Positions 27,182 through 36,748 of a stretch of 64,000 nt of DNA are shown here, in pieces. The notes under the pieces are model-generated. The model saw nothing but the letters and a program-made list of their open reading frames with translations, made no database searches and was not told the origin of the DNA. Source of the stretch: Chitinophagaceae bacterium UBA1946 (lineage in GTDB: Bacteria; Bacteroidota; Bacteroidia; Chitinophagales; Chitinophagaceae). Both the position numbers and the translations under genes were made by a program. Positions within the stretch are counted from its first letter, which is position 1; the number at the start of each line of letters is the position of its first letter. The stretch is from assembly GCA_002336815.1 (NCBI GenBank), contig DDEU01000005.1, positions 62,405 through 126,404 of the forward strand, in the 5' to 3' direction.

Positions 27182-28195
27182 TCATGTTGCAATTGATTTC
27201 AATACATCCTCCACCATCCAGCCGTAAGGATTAAAACTTCCCTGGTGCCATTGCAGGTCTTTTGTCCAGTAACCGGGACAGGGATCATACCCTGCCATGG
27301 AGAAACCAAAACTGATCTCCACTACGAGCGGCCGTCCTTTGTCAAAAACAAAATCAAGCGCCAGGCATTGTGTTTTTAATTTTTCATTGATCCCGAACGA
27401 TAAGCCGATGAGCGAATCATCAAATAATTCTTTGGCGTATAAAATATCGCCGCCACCGGAAGCCCTGAAATCATTTTCTCTCACCATTCTTTTAATGGCA
27501 TAAGCCTTATCGCCAATCACCACTACCCTTATATCATGGTCATTGCCCGGAATAAATTCCTGGAAATAGATATACCCCATTTCTTTGCCGGACACCTTTG
27601 CGTAAGCCGGCGGAGCAGCAAGCCTTATCACACCTTTTAAAACATCTTTTGCATCCGTTTTTCCCTTGCGGTATTTGCGAAGCCGCTCCTTTAGATTGTC
27701 CATGGCCTGGTATTGCGAAAAGCCGATGCCAAAGGCTTTGTTCACCAGTTTAACCGCAGTGGCTGCATCGGGCGCCAGCTTTACGTTGGAAGACCCGGCA
27801 CCGCCTCTTAACTTAAATACTTTTGGAAAGCTGGCTTTGCTGATCCAGTCAAGGGCTTCCTTTTTTGTATAAAAAACAAATGCTTCAGCTGCTTCGATAC
27901 CCGCTTTTTCAAACAGGTATTTTTGTCCCACTTTGTCATCAAAATGCCAGTTGCTGTTGAAGTTGGGAAATACTTTCATGCCGGCCTGCTCCAGTGCAAA
28001 TAACAATGGCTTTGCAAAAACGATGTCTTTGGGATTGCCCTGGTGATGGTGCCACAGCAATGCATCGCAACCCTGCAACTGTGCTACGATATCATTAGCA
28101 TAACAGTTAACGGTTTTAAAAGGAATGCCGTTGGCTTCACAGTAGGGTATCCACCTGTCGCTGAAAGAATTTTTTACCTGGTGTATTGCCAGCAT
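27182..28195 (-). CDS. RimK-like ATP-grasp ligase
   Basis: A 337-residue ATP-grasp protein. Features are KVGQKYLFEKAGI, VFKLRGGAGSSNVKL (ATP-binding loop), IYFQEFIPGNDHDIRVVVIG and LALDFVF...LVVEISFGFS, which holds the metal-binding acidic residues of the RimK/glutathione-synthetase group. Such enzymes add amino acids to carboxylates. It is 3 bases from the DUF362 gene, so the two are likely made together. Its substrate, perhaps a uronic acid or an amino acid substituent of the glycan, is a guess. Confidence 0.82.
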   Translation of the reverse strand: MLAIHQVKNSFSDRWIPYCEANGIPFKTVNCYANDIVAQLQGCDALLWHHHQGNPKDIVFAKPLLFALEQAGMKVFPNFNSNWHFDDKVGQKYLFEKAGIEAAEAFVFYTKKEALDWISKASFPKVFKLRGGAGSSNVKLAPDAATAVKLVNKAFGIGFSQYQAMDNLKERLRKYRKGKTDAKDVLKGVIRLAAPPAYAKVSGKEMGYIYFQEFIPGNDHDIRVVVIGDKAYAIKRMVRENDFRASGGGDILYAKELFDDSLIGLSFGINEKLKTQCLALDFVFDKGRPLVVEISFGFSMAGYDPCPGYWTKDLQWHQGSFNPYGWMVEDVLKSIAT

Positions 28196-28198
28196 AGC

Positions 28199-29530
28199 TT
28201 AATAATTTTCCCAGCCGGGGGGTATGGCGGCTGTGGTAGCGTATTTAAAAAGGTCCTGTACACTGCATACGGTACCGTTCATTTGTATCTCAACCGAACG
28301 GTCAGGCATAAACGATTTTGCAGCAGTCAACAGGGGCATCCTGTCTATCTTCAAATTCATCAGGGCGGCCATGGCAATATCATTGGTGGCTGAATCATTT
28401 GAAAAACTCACTACACCAAGGTTGAGGGGATCTGGCCACAAAGGACCATCACCCTGGCCGCCAATAATACCATCACAAAAACTATATAAAAAACGTTGCG
28501 GCGTATCAGCAATGGTTCCATCGGCCCTGCCAAAATTTACAATGGTATTCAGGTCCATCACCATGCGCCAGGTAGTGTCATTACCAAACCAGGCCGCACT
28601 TAACTGGTGTTGCTTTTCGGGCAATGAAATTTTCCATAGCAATATCGAAAACCGGAGCCAGTACCAGTATGATCTTTTCCCTTTGTTGCGGTTGGCATTG
28701 TCGAGACACAACTCTGACCAGTAGCGAAGGATGTTACCGCCCGGGTAACTGTCTCCACCCTGCTTGGTTCCACCGATGCGGTGATGCGGCAAAAAATCTT
28801 TATCGCCATTGAGACCCACAATATTTTTCAGTGCGCAGGTGATGCCTGCCTTCTGGTGGGTCTTTATTTTTGGAAGTGATATTACAATATCAGCATTGAA
28901 CAATTCTTTTGTGATACAGTATTTGTGCATGCCCGGTTTATGTGTTTCAATAAACTTATCGGGATCATACTGGCTCACCCGGAAAATATTTTTGCCGGCA
29001 ACAGAAATGGGTTCGAGGTAACTTTTTTTACCAACATCAAAGATCACATACTGATCCATGGAGTTGCGTTCCACTTCCACCTTGTTATTCACGGTATCAA
29101 AAGCAACCCTCCTGAAATCTTTCACCAGCACTTTCACCTGGTATTTACCAGCAAGTGCTGCCACCGCATCGAGCAATTCTTTTTTAACCAGTTTATCCCA
29201 GTTGCAACCCTGTATGGGAGCATCGCCGATCACTACAGAAGCCGGTTGCTTAGAAAGCACCAGCTCCAGGACTGCCAGTAAAAAATGATCGTTGGTACAA
29301 AGACAAATGGAATCGTGCGGCTTATAAAAATGCTTTACCCAGTTTGGTTTTAGCAGGATCTTTTTCCCCTGCAGGTTTTCGCCGGTAAGCACTGATGCAG
29401 ACAATTCTGTTACAGCTTCCAGCAATAACTCTTTGTTGAGATAGAGTTGCTGCAGGGCGTCTACCGTGCGTTCGGTCTGCGGACCGAAAAAGGTTTTAAT
29501 ATTTACAAACCCGGCGGATGGTTGCTGCAT
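28199..29530 (-). CDS. DUF362 domain protein
   Basis: A 443-residue protein with the DUF362 core: KKILLKPNWVKHF, VVIGDAPIQGCNWDKL, and LPKIKTHQKAGITCALKNIVG. Family members often carry iron-sulfur ferredoxin domains; here no CxxCxxC cluster is present, so only the DUF362 part is kept. Function in glycan loci is unknown. It is packed between a small membrane protein gene (5 bases) and the RimK-like ligase gene (3 bases), suggesting one functional unit. Confidence 0.82.
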   Translation of the reverse strand: MQQPSAGFVNIKTFFGPQTERTVDALQQLYLNKELLLEAVTELSASVLTGENLQGKKILLKPNWVKHFYKPHDSICLCTNDHFLLAVLELVLSKQPASVVIGDAPIQGCNWDKLVKKELLDAVAALAGKYQVKVLVKDFRRVAFDTVNNKVEVERNSMDQYVIFDVGKKSYLEPISVAGKNIFRVSQYDPDKFIETHKPGMHKYCITKELFNADIVISLPKIKTHQKAGITCALKNIVGLNGDKDFLPHHRIGGTKQGGDSYPGGNILRYWSELCLDNANRNKGKRSYWYWLRFSILLWKISLPEKQHQLSAAWFGNDTTWRMVMDLNTIVNFGRADGTIADTPQRFLYSFCDGIIGGQGDGPLWPDPLNLGVVSFSNDSATNDIAMAALMNLKIDRMPLLTAAKSFMPDRSVEIQMNGTVCSVQDLFKYATTAAIPPGWENY

Positions 29531-29535
29531 GTATT

Positions 29536-30048
29536 TTATTTACCCGGTCGTTTAAAAAATAAAGCAAACAATACCGATAAAACGGCAAGCGTACCCAATT
29601 GCAGCCACAAGCCTGTTGTGATCAGTGTTCCATCGATCAGGGTCAAATTGATAAAAAGGAATTTAAGCCCGTAATAAACTATTTTACTTGCAACAGTACT
29701 GATGAAGATCAATATCCCCGCCTGCCAGCTGAGTTTGCCCGACAGCCAGTGAAAGCAGGCAATGTTTACAAACAACTCAACAGACATGATGACCGCTTTA
29801 TAAAATGGCGGATGATGTGGTGGAAATATCGTAGATACCAGCGGTAGGGTAAGTGCCAGCAGGTATGCATTTTTATGATCACGGGAAAGCAGGTAAGCAC
29901 CAAACAGCAATAACCTCATCGGCTCAAAATAATACAACGGAAATGCAGTAGCGTGCACAAACGCAGGAATGAAATACACAAGCACCAGTACCGTGATATC
30001 GATAAGCACCGTTTGCCATTTGTTGGATATGGTTAATGTGTTGGTCAT
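29536..30048 (-). CDS. Small integral membrane protein, unknown function
   Basis: A 170-residue protein made almost entirely of five or six hydrophobic segments separated by short charged turns (LSRDHKN, FPPHHPPFYK). No family is recognised; the size and the loop pattern recall small-substrate membrane subunits, but nothing confirms this. The start codon overlaps the stop codon of the deacetylase-like gene upstream (TAATG), so translation is probably coupled to it. Confidence 0.7.
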   Translation of the reverse strand: MTNTLTISNKWQTVLIDITVLVLVYFIPAFVHATAFPLYYFEPMRLLLFGAYLLSRDHKNAYLLALTLPLVSTIFPPHHPPFYKAVIMSVELFVNIACFHWLSGKLSWQAGILIFISTVASKIVYYGLKFLFINLTLIDGTLITTGLWLQLGTLAVLSVLFALFFKRPGK

Positions 30049-31172
30049 TAGTTTTTATTCATCAGGTCGCCAAGTTGGTCAGAAGACATGAACTCAACCT
30101 GCGGCCAGCGCTGTGTGATTTTTTTCAATAGTGTACTCAATAATAACAAATTTTGCTCCCTGTTCTGCGGCCGCAGGCCACCCATAAAATTAAGCCGGTG
30201 GGTGCTGATGATGGCTGGCTTCTTCCAGCGGAAGGCTATTTCCATCCTGTGAAGGCAGTCATCTACCCAGTTGAACCCGGGATTGGTAGAGGGCTCAAAA
30301 AATGCATTTCTCACCAGGTAACGCTGGCCCAGTTTATTCCGTTGCCCCTGGTAATGGTATTTTTTTTTGTACTGGTAACCGGCTGTTGCCAAAGGCTCCA
30401 GTTGTATGATCATTCCCTGTAAGTACCGGACATTGTTGCTGGCCAACATCGGTTCAAGCGTTGTACCCCAGATATAACAGGGAGCAATAAACGATTTTGA
30501 AGAGAAGCCCCAGAGTTGTTTAAACAATTCCAGCCCGTCTGAAACAATTGCAGCTTTACCAGCCAGTTCCTCTGCCGAATCACCATCCAGTGCATCCATG
30601 TATTCGTTTAGTTCTGCTGGCTGCGGACCGCTATGTACGCTGAACATCTGTTGCTCAAAAGCCAGCAGTGCAGCTTTATTACCAGCCTGCAGCGCTCTTA
30701 ACCATCTTGTTACATTTACATGCTCCCGGCCATGGAACTGCGGTTGTAGCAATTTCTCATTGATGCCCTGCCTGTACAATTCCATTACCCGGTTGTGATC
30801 GGGATAACGCTTGTAGGTTTCGGTAAAGGGTTCGTAAAAATATTGAGTGAAGCCCGCTGCTTTGATCTTTTCAAAATCAGGATTGGCAACAATATTATTG
30901 GCAGTGAGAAGAGCCGGGTTGCCCTCCCTGTCTTTAACAGCAGAAAGCACTTCGAACAGCATTTCCATGTCGGTATTGCTTTCGAGCATGTCGTTGCTGT
31001 TGTAGGGACATTTATCTACAGGCAGCTGATGCTGCAAAAAACTATCATACGCTCCTTTTGAAGATACCCTTACCGTTCCCCAGTCATCCGACTCAATCAC
31101 TACGATCGTTCTGTTGGTTTGCCAGCCTCGGATATTGAGCAGGTTCCTGGTAACTTTTCTTTTAAAATTCAT
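30048..31172 (-). CDS. Divergent polysaccharide deacetylase-like protein, copy 2
   Basis: A 374-residue paralog of the protein at 17852-18982. The shared landmarks are VIESDDWGTVRV (Asp-Asp pair), LSAVKDREGN, NPDFEKIKAAGF, the H-x3-H motif in QFHGREHVNV, and ISTHRLNFMGG close to the C-terminus, followed by the same ending pattern W-P-x-x-E-F-M-S-S. The central 120 residues differ strongly, which points to different substrates. No export signal is seen. It lies after the EpsG-like polymerase gene and is overlapped by the small membrane protein gene. Confidence 0.74.
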   Translation of the reverse strand: MNFKRKVTRNLLNIRGWQTNRTIVVIESDDWGTVRVSSKGAYDSFLQHQLPVDKCPYNSNDMLESNTDMEMLFEVLSAVKDREGNPALLTANNIVANPDFEKIKAAGFTQYFYEPFTETYKRYPDHNRVMELYRQGINEKLLQPQFHGREHVNVTRWLRALQAGNKAALLAFEQQMFSVHSGPQPAELNEYMDALDGDSAEELAGKAAIVSDGLELFKQLWGFSSKSFIAPCYIWGTTLEPMLASNNVRYLQGMIIQLEPLATAGYQYKKKYHYQGQRNKLGQRYLVRNAFFEPSTNPGFNWVDDCLHRMEIAFRWKKPAIISTHRLNFMGGLRPQNREQNLLLLSTLLKKITQRWPQVEFMSSDQLGDLMNKN

Positions 31173-31200
31173 TTTTTAAAGGCTGATCGCCCAGGTACGG

Positions 31201-32481
31201 TTACTTGATGAGATCGTTCAAAGAAAGGTTATAATCAGTAAAGATCGACATTACAGGATTACCGATGAGTGTATTGATGCTGACGGAATACAAACCTGTT
31301 CGCAGGGCCACCACGCAAAACAGCAAAATCGCCGGTACGGCCATCAGCGTAACATTGGTAACAAACCGTTCATACACCTGGTTTTGAAGGTAGAAGATCA
31401 CGAGCGCCAGTGTAGATAAGGAGGCGATCATGAGGAACCGTTCCCCGGAGGGCAATGATATCAGCAGGTTTGCAAAACCAAAAAAGAACAGGCTGAAACA
31501 GTACCCGTTGTTCAGAAATTTATTTTCCTGCAACACTTTTTTTCCAAAAAAATAAAGTGCGATCAAGATCGCCATCAATGAAAAATGCAGGGCTCTTAAA
31601 TAATAAAGCGCATACCAGTTTACCGCCACTTCCACACCCTGCTGGGATTCGATCACACTATCATCATTTTGCCTGAACATTTCTACCCTGTCTTCATCCC
31701 GGTAATGCTTCGATCTTTCCAAAAATATTTCCGGCACGTTCGCCTCTACAAGCGTATTGAATTCTGTTACGTTGATGTTGGAAATAAAAATTGATACAAT
31801 AAAAAAACCGAAGAAAAAATTCTTCCTGTTGCCAAGGGCCAGGTATCCGGTCAGTATCATGATGGGGAACAGGAAAGAAAAATGCACCGCCAATGCCAGG
31901 TAACTCACATACAATTTTGATTTTTTGCCTTCGTATAAAAATGGAAAGATGCCATAAACGAACATGAGCACAGCGGTATTAAACCTGAACCCGTTGATAT
32001 TCCAGAAGGGATTGGTAAGAAAGAAAGTAACGATGAGCAGTATGCTGATCCACTTTAATTTGCCCTTCATGTGTTCAATGATGTACCAGATATTGCGGCT
32101 GAAGAAAAACCCGAATATAAATCCGTATACAGCCGTTAGCACCTGTGCACTGTCGGTAAAACGGGAGATCAGTATCGCCAGGGAGATCCTTAAAATATCC
32201 GCTTCACCACTGTCTTTAAACACTTCTATCATATCTGAAATACTCAGGCTTTTGCCATACAATTCTTTCAGATCCCCGATATAGCGGGTGATATCCGCAT
32301 CATATGCTTCCTTGGCCACGGCAAATGTGAACCCGTAAAAAACAATGAATGCCCAGATCACATTCTTTGCCCAGGGCGCTTTGTAATTACGGATTGCGGT
32401 AAACCCGGCAAACAATGGTAATATCAGGAAGAGAAACCAGTGAGAGTCAGATGCCTGCAGCTTATTTTTTGGTTTGGCCAT
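31201..32481 (-). CDS. EpsG-like / Wzy-type polysaccharide polymerase
   Basis: A 426-residue membrane protein with about ten or eleven hydrophobic segments. EpsG-type traits are EAYDADITRYIG early, NPFWNINGFRFNTAVLMF in the middle (a conserved Arg in a membrane segment), AVHFSFLFPI, and a long hydrophilic loop (about 230-275, ERSKHYRDEDRVE). It should join lipid-linked repeat units into a chain on the outer face of the inner membrane. Its start overlaps the stop of the GT4 gene upstream by one base (TAATG). It is the only polymerase candidate in the locus. Confidence 0.82.
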   Translation of the reverse strand: MAKPKNKLQASDSHWFLFLILPLFAGFTAIRNYKAPWAKNVIWAFIVFYGFTFAVAKEAYDADITRYIGDLKELYGKSLSISDMIEVFKDSGEADILRISLAILISRFTDSAQVLTAVYGFIFGFFFSRNIWYIIEHMKGKLKWISILLIVTFFLTNPFWNINGFRFNTAVLMFVYGIFPFLYEGKKSKLYVSYLALAVHFSFLFPIMILTGYLALGNRKNFFFGFFIVSIFISNINVTEFNTLVEANVPEIFLERSKHYRDEDRVEMFRQNDDSVIESQQGVEVAVNWYALYYLRALHFSLMAILIALYFFGKKVLQENKFLNNGYCFSLFFFGFANLLISLPSGERFLMIASLSTLALVIFYLQNQVYERFVTNVTLMAVPAILLFCVVALRTGLYSVSINTLIGNPVMSIFTDYNLSLNDLIK

Positions 32482-33590
32482 TATTGAATGAGCTGTAAAA
32501 ATTTAGAACATACATTTTCGATCCTGAACATTTCGATGTCATCCCGGTAAAAAGCGTTGGTATAATTTCCCGCCAGGAATTCATCCACCACTTTCTCGTC
32601 AATATCATTGCCGGGAAAACAAAGTACCGGTCTGCCGGTAAGCTGGTAATCGATGAGTTTACTCGGAATATGATTGGAAGGATCGTACCCGATATTGATC
32701 ACAAAATCACACTTGCTGAGTTCTTTCAGCAATTCGAGCCGGGGTATATAATCTCTTATCTCCAGTTTTTCACCCAGCACCTCCCGGTAAGGCAACAGCA
32801 ATTCCGGTGTTCGGGTAAATACAATGAACTTAAAGTCTTTCCCTGTTTTTAACAGGTATTCCACCAGGTTGGTGGGGTTACGGGTAATGCGCATAAAAAC
32901 GCCGGCAAATGCGAAGGTTGGCACTTTATTATTCCTTTCTTTCACCACCTCCACATCTTCAAACTTAAATCCCTGTGGGATCTCTACCAGTTTGTGATGA
33001 AATTCCGGGAAGTAATGTTCTTTGGTGGAGAGCTGTGGAATGGAAATAAAATCTGCCTTCCTGCAAAACCACTTTTCGAGGTATTTAAAATAAAACAGCT
33101 TATCAAAACTGTCGTGTACGGATACACTCAAATAAGCGTCGCCGCAATCTGCCACCCAGGTTTTTGCAATGGGGTGCTTTTTACTTCTTGCCCAGGCCAC
33201 TCCCCAATGCACCATGTGCGGAACGGCAATGGAAATGAGCAGATCGTACCCGCTTTCTTTTTTAAGCGCCCGTTTTATTTTAAAGGTGAGCTGGATTTCA
33301 GGGTATTCAAAAAACATCAGCAAGGCTCTTGACCAGGCCCTTGCAAGCAGTGAACCGATCCGGTTTTTGGGAATGCGGATACTGTTGAATCGTAGTTTAC
33401 CAAGATCTTTTAACCTAAATCCATATTCTTTTGCAAGCGGTAAATGGAAGGCATCGTTCTGTATAGTATAAAGTGTAACGTCGTGGCCCTGCCTGCAGAA
33501 TTCCTTAACCAGTTCCGTGGTTCTGAAAGAACGTGGACTGTTCTCAGGATAAAAGGACCTGCTTACGATCAGTATTTTCTTTTTGTTCAT
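32481..33590 (-). CDS. Glycosyltransferase family 4
   Basis: A 369-residue GT-B enzyme starting MNKKKILIVSRSFYPENSPRS-like, an acceptor-domain opening seen in WbuB-type GT4 proteins. TFAFAGVFMRITRNP and IPSKLIDYQLTGRPVLCFPG mark the donor domain; the usual E-x7-E pattern is replaced by an S-K-x-x-D-Y form as in related enzymes. It sits between wecB (14 bases) and the polymerase gene (one-base overlap). Specificity is unknown. Confidence 0.83.
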   Translation of the reverse strand: MNKKKILIVSRSFYPENSPRSFRTTELVKEFCRQGHDVTLYTIQNDAFHLPLAKEYGFRLKDLGKLRFNSIRIPKNRIGSLLARAWSRALLMFFEYPEIQLTFKIKRALKKESGYDLLISIAVPHMVHWGVAWARSKKHPIAKTWVADCGDAYLSVSVHDSFDKLFYFKYLEKWFCRKADFISIPQLSTKEHYFPEFHHKLVEIPQGFKFEDVEVVKERNNKVPTFAFAGVFMRITRNPTNLVEYLLKTGKDFKFIVFTRTPELLLPYREVLGEKLEIRDYIPRLELLKELSKCDFVINIGYDPSNHIPSKLIDYQLTGRPVLCFPGNDIDEKVVDEFLAGNYTNAFYRDDIEMFRIENVCSKFLQLIQ

Positions 33591-33604
33591 TTTTATAATT
33601 CTTC

Positions 33605-34690
33605 TTAGCGCAGGATGGCGGCAGCGATCAATTCACCTGCATCGCCATTGCCGTAGAGCGGTTTATTGAAAACTGCTTCGCCTGTTGTTAAAGATTGTTG
33701 AATGGCTGCTGCGATCCGCCCTTCATCTGCACCGGTTAAAATATTAGCGCCGCATTCACACAATTCAACCCACTCGGTTTCATCCCTCAGCGTGATGCAG
33801 GGCGTTTTATGAAAGCAGGCTTCCTTTTGCAGTCCGCCCGAATCAGTGGCTACTACCGCTGCATGCTGCACGAGCACGGTGATATCAAGATAGCCCAGGG
33901 GTTCAATAATGAGGATATTCTTCGGGATAACCGTATCAAATTCCTGCAGTCTTTTTTTTGTGCGTGGATGCATGGGCAACACTACCGGCATGCCGCTCTG
34001 TGCAACAGCATTCAACACCTGTTGCAGGCGGTGGCGATGATCAACCATTTCTGCCCGGTGCAGTGTTACGAGCATAAATGTTCCGGACCTTAGTGAAAGC
34101 CGCTGCAGTATGCCCTCGTGATGTGTGGCTTTTCCGGCGTAGTACAACGCTGCATCATACATCACATCTCCTACCTGTTGTATCTTTTCTGTTGCGATCC
34201 CTTCGGCAAGTGCATTGTGGGTAGCCGTATCCGTTGGTGTAAATAAAATATCGGCAGCATGATCGGTGAGAATGCGGTTGATCTCTTCCGGCATTTTTTT
34301 ATTGAAAGATCGAAGCCCTGCTTCTACATGTGCCAATGGAATGTGCAGCTTAGAGGCAGCGAGTGCACCGGCAAGTGTTGAGTTGGTATCGCCGTACACC
34401 AATACCATGGAAGGCTTCTCCTGCAACAACACTTCTTCAATGCTTTCGAGCATACGGCCCGTGTTTTGTCCATGTGTACCACCGCCTACGCCCAAATGAA
34501 AATGCGGTTCCGGGATATCCAGCTCCTTAAAAAAAACAGCACTCATGTTGTCATCAAAATGCTGCCCGGTATGAATGATCTTTTCCTGCGCTGCTTCGCC
34601 GGATTGCTGCAACGCCCTTGATACCACGGCAGCTTTTATAAACTGTGGACGGGCGCCAACAATGGATATGATCTTTTTGGGATGCTGCAT
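33605..34690 (-). CDS. wecB: Non-hydrolysing UDP-HexNAc 2-epimerase (WecB/WbpI family)
   Basis: A 361-residue epimerase with SIVGARPQFIKAA, HTGQHFDD, VYGDTNSTLAGALAA, HVEAGLRSF and LHPRTK-like (MHPRTKKRL), TDSGGLQKEA and RDETEWVE, all hallmark blocks of the WecB fold. It interconverts UDP-GlcNAc and UDP-ManNAc, or, as WbpI does, the diacetamido-glucuronic to mannuronic form. With WbpB- and WbpD-type enzymes close by, the WbpI role is a good alternative. It starts one base from the AsnB-type gene stop. Confidence 0.94.
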   Translation of the reverse strand: MQHPKKIISIVGARPQFIKAAVVSRALQQSGEAAQEKIIHTGQHFDDNMSAVFFKELDIPEPHFHLGVGGGTHGQNTGRMLESIEEVLLQEKPSMVLVYGDTNSTLAGALAASKLHIPLAHVEAGLRSFNKKMPEEINRILTDHAADILFTPTDTATHNALAEGIATEKIQQVGDVMYDAALYYAGKATHHEGILQRLSLRSGTFMLVTLHRAEMVDHRHRLQQVLNAVAQSGMPVVLPMHPRTKKRLQEFDTVIPKNILIIEPLGYLDITVLVQHAAVVATDSGGLQKEACFHKTPCITLRDETEWVELCECGANILTGADEGRIAAAIQQSLTTGEAVFNKPLYGNGDAGELIAAAILR

Positions 34691-34691
34691 C

Positions 34692-36704
34692 TTACTCCAG
34701 CTCCACGTTAAACCGTTTCATCCATATGCCAAATGCGATCAGCCACCAGTAAGAATAATCAAAAGGGATCGTACCGTTTACCATACCATCATAATACTGG
34801 AGCGCTTCCGGTTTAATAACGCCGGCGGAGCTTTCAATGGAACGTTTCATCATCTCCCTGAATTCATTCGTAAACTGGCTTTTAACCCACAACTCTTCAG
34901 AAGTGATGTAACCGATCTTGTCTTTCCTCAGCCGGATCTTTTCTGGTAAAATATTTTTGAGCCCGTTCTTTAAAATTCGTTTGGTTTCCTCTGCACTGTC
35001 AAGATAATCTGCCGGCAGGTTAGTGGTATACTCTACCAGTTTATGATCCAGGAACGGCACCCTTGATTCAAGCGAATTGCACATGGACATCCTGTCTTCG
35101 TAGCGAAGGTATTTTTGCAGCGGATCGTGCAAAACCTGTTTGTGTGCGATATTAAAAATACTCGTAGGCTGAAACGGAATATCATCATACGGATGTGTTT
35201 CAGTTGCCTTCAGTTTTTCAAGCGAAATAACCGCCCGCAATTGCCGGTAAGCCGGTTTGCGCCCTACAAAAAAGCGGCGGACAAAAGACGGCACAATAAA
35301 ATAACAGAGTTGTATATAAGTTGCCGGGATGCTGCTGCCTCCTGCGGTCTTTATTTCTTTGTTGAGTTGTTTGAAGCGGAATTGTTTAAGCAACTGCACC
35401 CAGCGAAACTGGCGAAAACCGCCATAAGCACTTAAGTATTCATCTGCACCCTGGCCATTGAGCAATACTTTGATGTTATTGTCTTTGGCAGATTTGAACA
35501 CGAAATAACTGGCCAGCAAGGCCTGCGACTGGTAAGGTTCATCCAGGAACCACACCATGTCTTCGGCAGTTTTAAAAACATCAGTGCCCTTTACATATAC
35601 AAAATGAGGATCTACATTTGTATTGTTGATCACTTCATCCATCCATTTCTTTTCATTGTAACGGTCATCATCTGCACAGTAAGAAAAAACAGATTGTTTG
35701 TGATTGTTGCCGCTGCTATGAAGCAATGCATCAATTTCACACACCACGGCAGAAGAATCGAGACCGCCGGAAAGTGCTGAACCAACAGGTACATCTGCAA
35801 TGAGGTGTTCCTTCACCGAACGCTGAAAATTTGTACGGAAACCGGCGGCAGCCTCTTCAAATGTGCCGTTGAAACCTTTGTAACCGGGGCTGTACCATTG
35901 TTGTGTTGAGATGCTTCCATCGGAAGCCGCAGTGATATCTCCCAGCTTTGCTTTAAAATAGTGACCAGCAGGAATCACATATACGCCTTTGAACAATGTT
36001 TCTTTTGTATGATCGGTGAGTGCATACATCAGGTGATCGTATGCCCGCTGGCCGTTGAGCACTGCACGCCAGCCCGGTAAGAATGTGAATTGTTTGATCT
36101 CACTGGCAAAACAAAAAGCCCCTGTAGGCGACACCCAGTAATAAAGTGGTTTGATACCAAAACGATCTCTTGATAAAAAGATCTCCTGCTCCACGCTGTC
36201 GAAGATGGCAAATGCCCACATGCCGCGGAATTTTTCCAGGCAATCTTTTCCCCATACAGCATACGCTGCAATGATCACTTCTGTATCACCCTGCGAAATA
36301 AAATGATAGCCTTTTTCTTCAAGCTCTTTGCGTACCTCGTGGAAATTATATATTTCGCCGTTGTAGGTTATCCAGTAACGTCCGTCCGCTGTACTCATTG
36401 GCAGGTGGCCATAAGCAGACAGGTCAAGAATGGAAAGCCGCCTGTGCCCCAGCGCCATGGAGAATTCTTCTCCTGCGAGATTAGCTACAGGAGATTGTGG
36501 GCGGTACGAAACAGCTGTATTGCTGTACACTTCTGCAGGTGTATCATCATCGCCGGCCGTAAGCAGTTGTCCATTTTTAGTAAACAAAAGATATCCCACA
36601 TCATCCGGACCCCTGTGCCGGATGGCCTCCGTCATTTTCCTGAGGTCACTGCTGTTGTAAGCAGCAGCTCCCTGTTTGTTTACGATCCCCGATATTCCAC
36701 ACAT
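34692..36704 (-). CDS. asnB: Glutamine-hydrolysing asparagine synthase-like amidotransferase
   Basis: A 670-residue class II amidotransferase. The chosen start gives MCGISGIV with Cys2 as the nucleophile, which must be exposed at the N-terminus; the open frame upstream to 36977 is therefore not translated. The glutaminase domain has RHRGPDD, GHRRLSILD and YNGEIYNF; the synthase domain has SALSGGLDSSAVV (ATP PP-loop) and LNGQGADEYL. In glycan loci such enzymes often amidate a uronic acid carboxylate rather than Asp, which fits this setting. It lies between the WbpD-type acetyltransferase gene and the 2-epimerase gene. Confidence 0.93.
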   Translation of the reverse strand: MCGISGIVNKQGAAAYNSSDLRKMTEAIRHRGPDDVGYLLFTKNGQLLTAGDDDTPAEVYSNTAVSYRPQSPVANLAGEEFSMALGHRRLSILDLSAYGHLPMSTADGRYWITYNGEIYNFHEVRKELEEKGYHFISQGDTEVIIAAYAVWGKDCLEKFRGMWAFAIFDSVEQEIFLSRDRFGIKPLYYWVSPTGAFCFASEIKQFTFLPGWRAVLNGQRAYDHLMYALTDHTKETLFKGVYVIPAGHYFKAKLGDITAASDGSISTQQWYSPGYKGFNGTFEEAAAGFRTNFQRSVKEHLIADVPVGSALSGGLDSSAVVCEIDALLHSSGNNHKQSVFSYCADDDRYNEKKWMDEVINNTNVDPHFVYVKGTDVFKTAEDMVWFLDEPYQSQALLASYFVFKSAKDNNIKVLLNGQGADEYLSAYGGFRQFRWVQLLKQFRFKQLNKEIKTAGGSSIPATYIQLCYFIVPSFVRRFFVGRKPAYRQLRAVISLEKLKATETHPYDDIPFQPTSIFNIAHKQVLHDPLQKYLRYEDRMSMCNSLESRVPFLDHKLVEYTTNLPADYLDSAEETKRILKNGLKNILPEKIRLRKDKIGYITSEELWVKSQFTNEFREMMKRSIESSAGVIKPEALQYYDGMVNGTIPFDYSYWWLIAFGIWMKRFNVELE

Positions 36705-36748
36705 AATCGAATTGTATTTTTTCTTCTTTAAAATTGGCAGCGTTGCTG

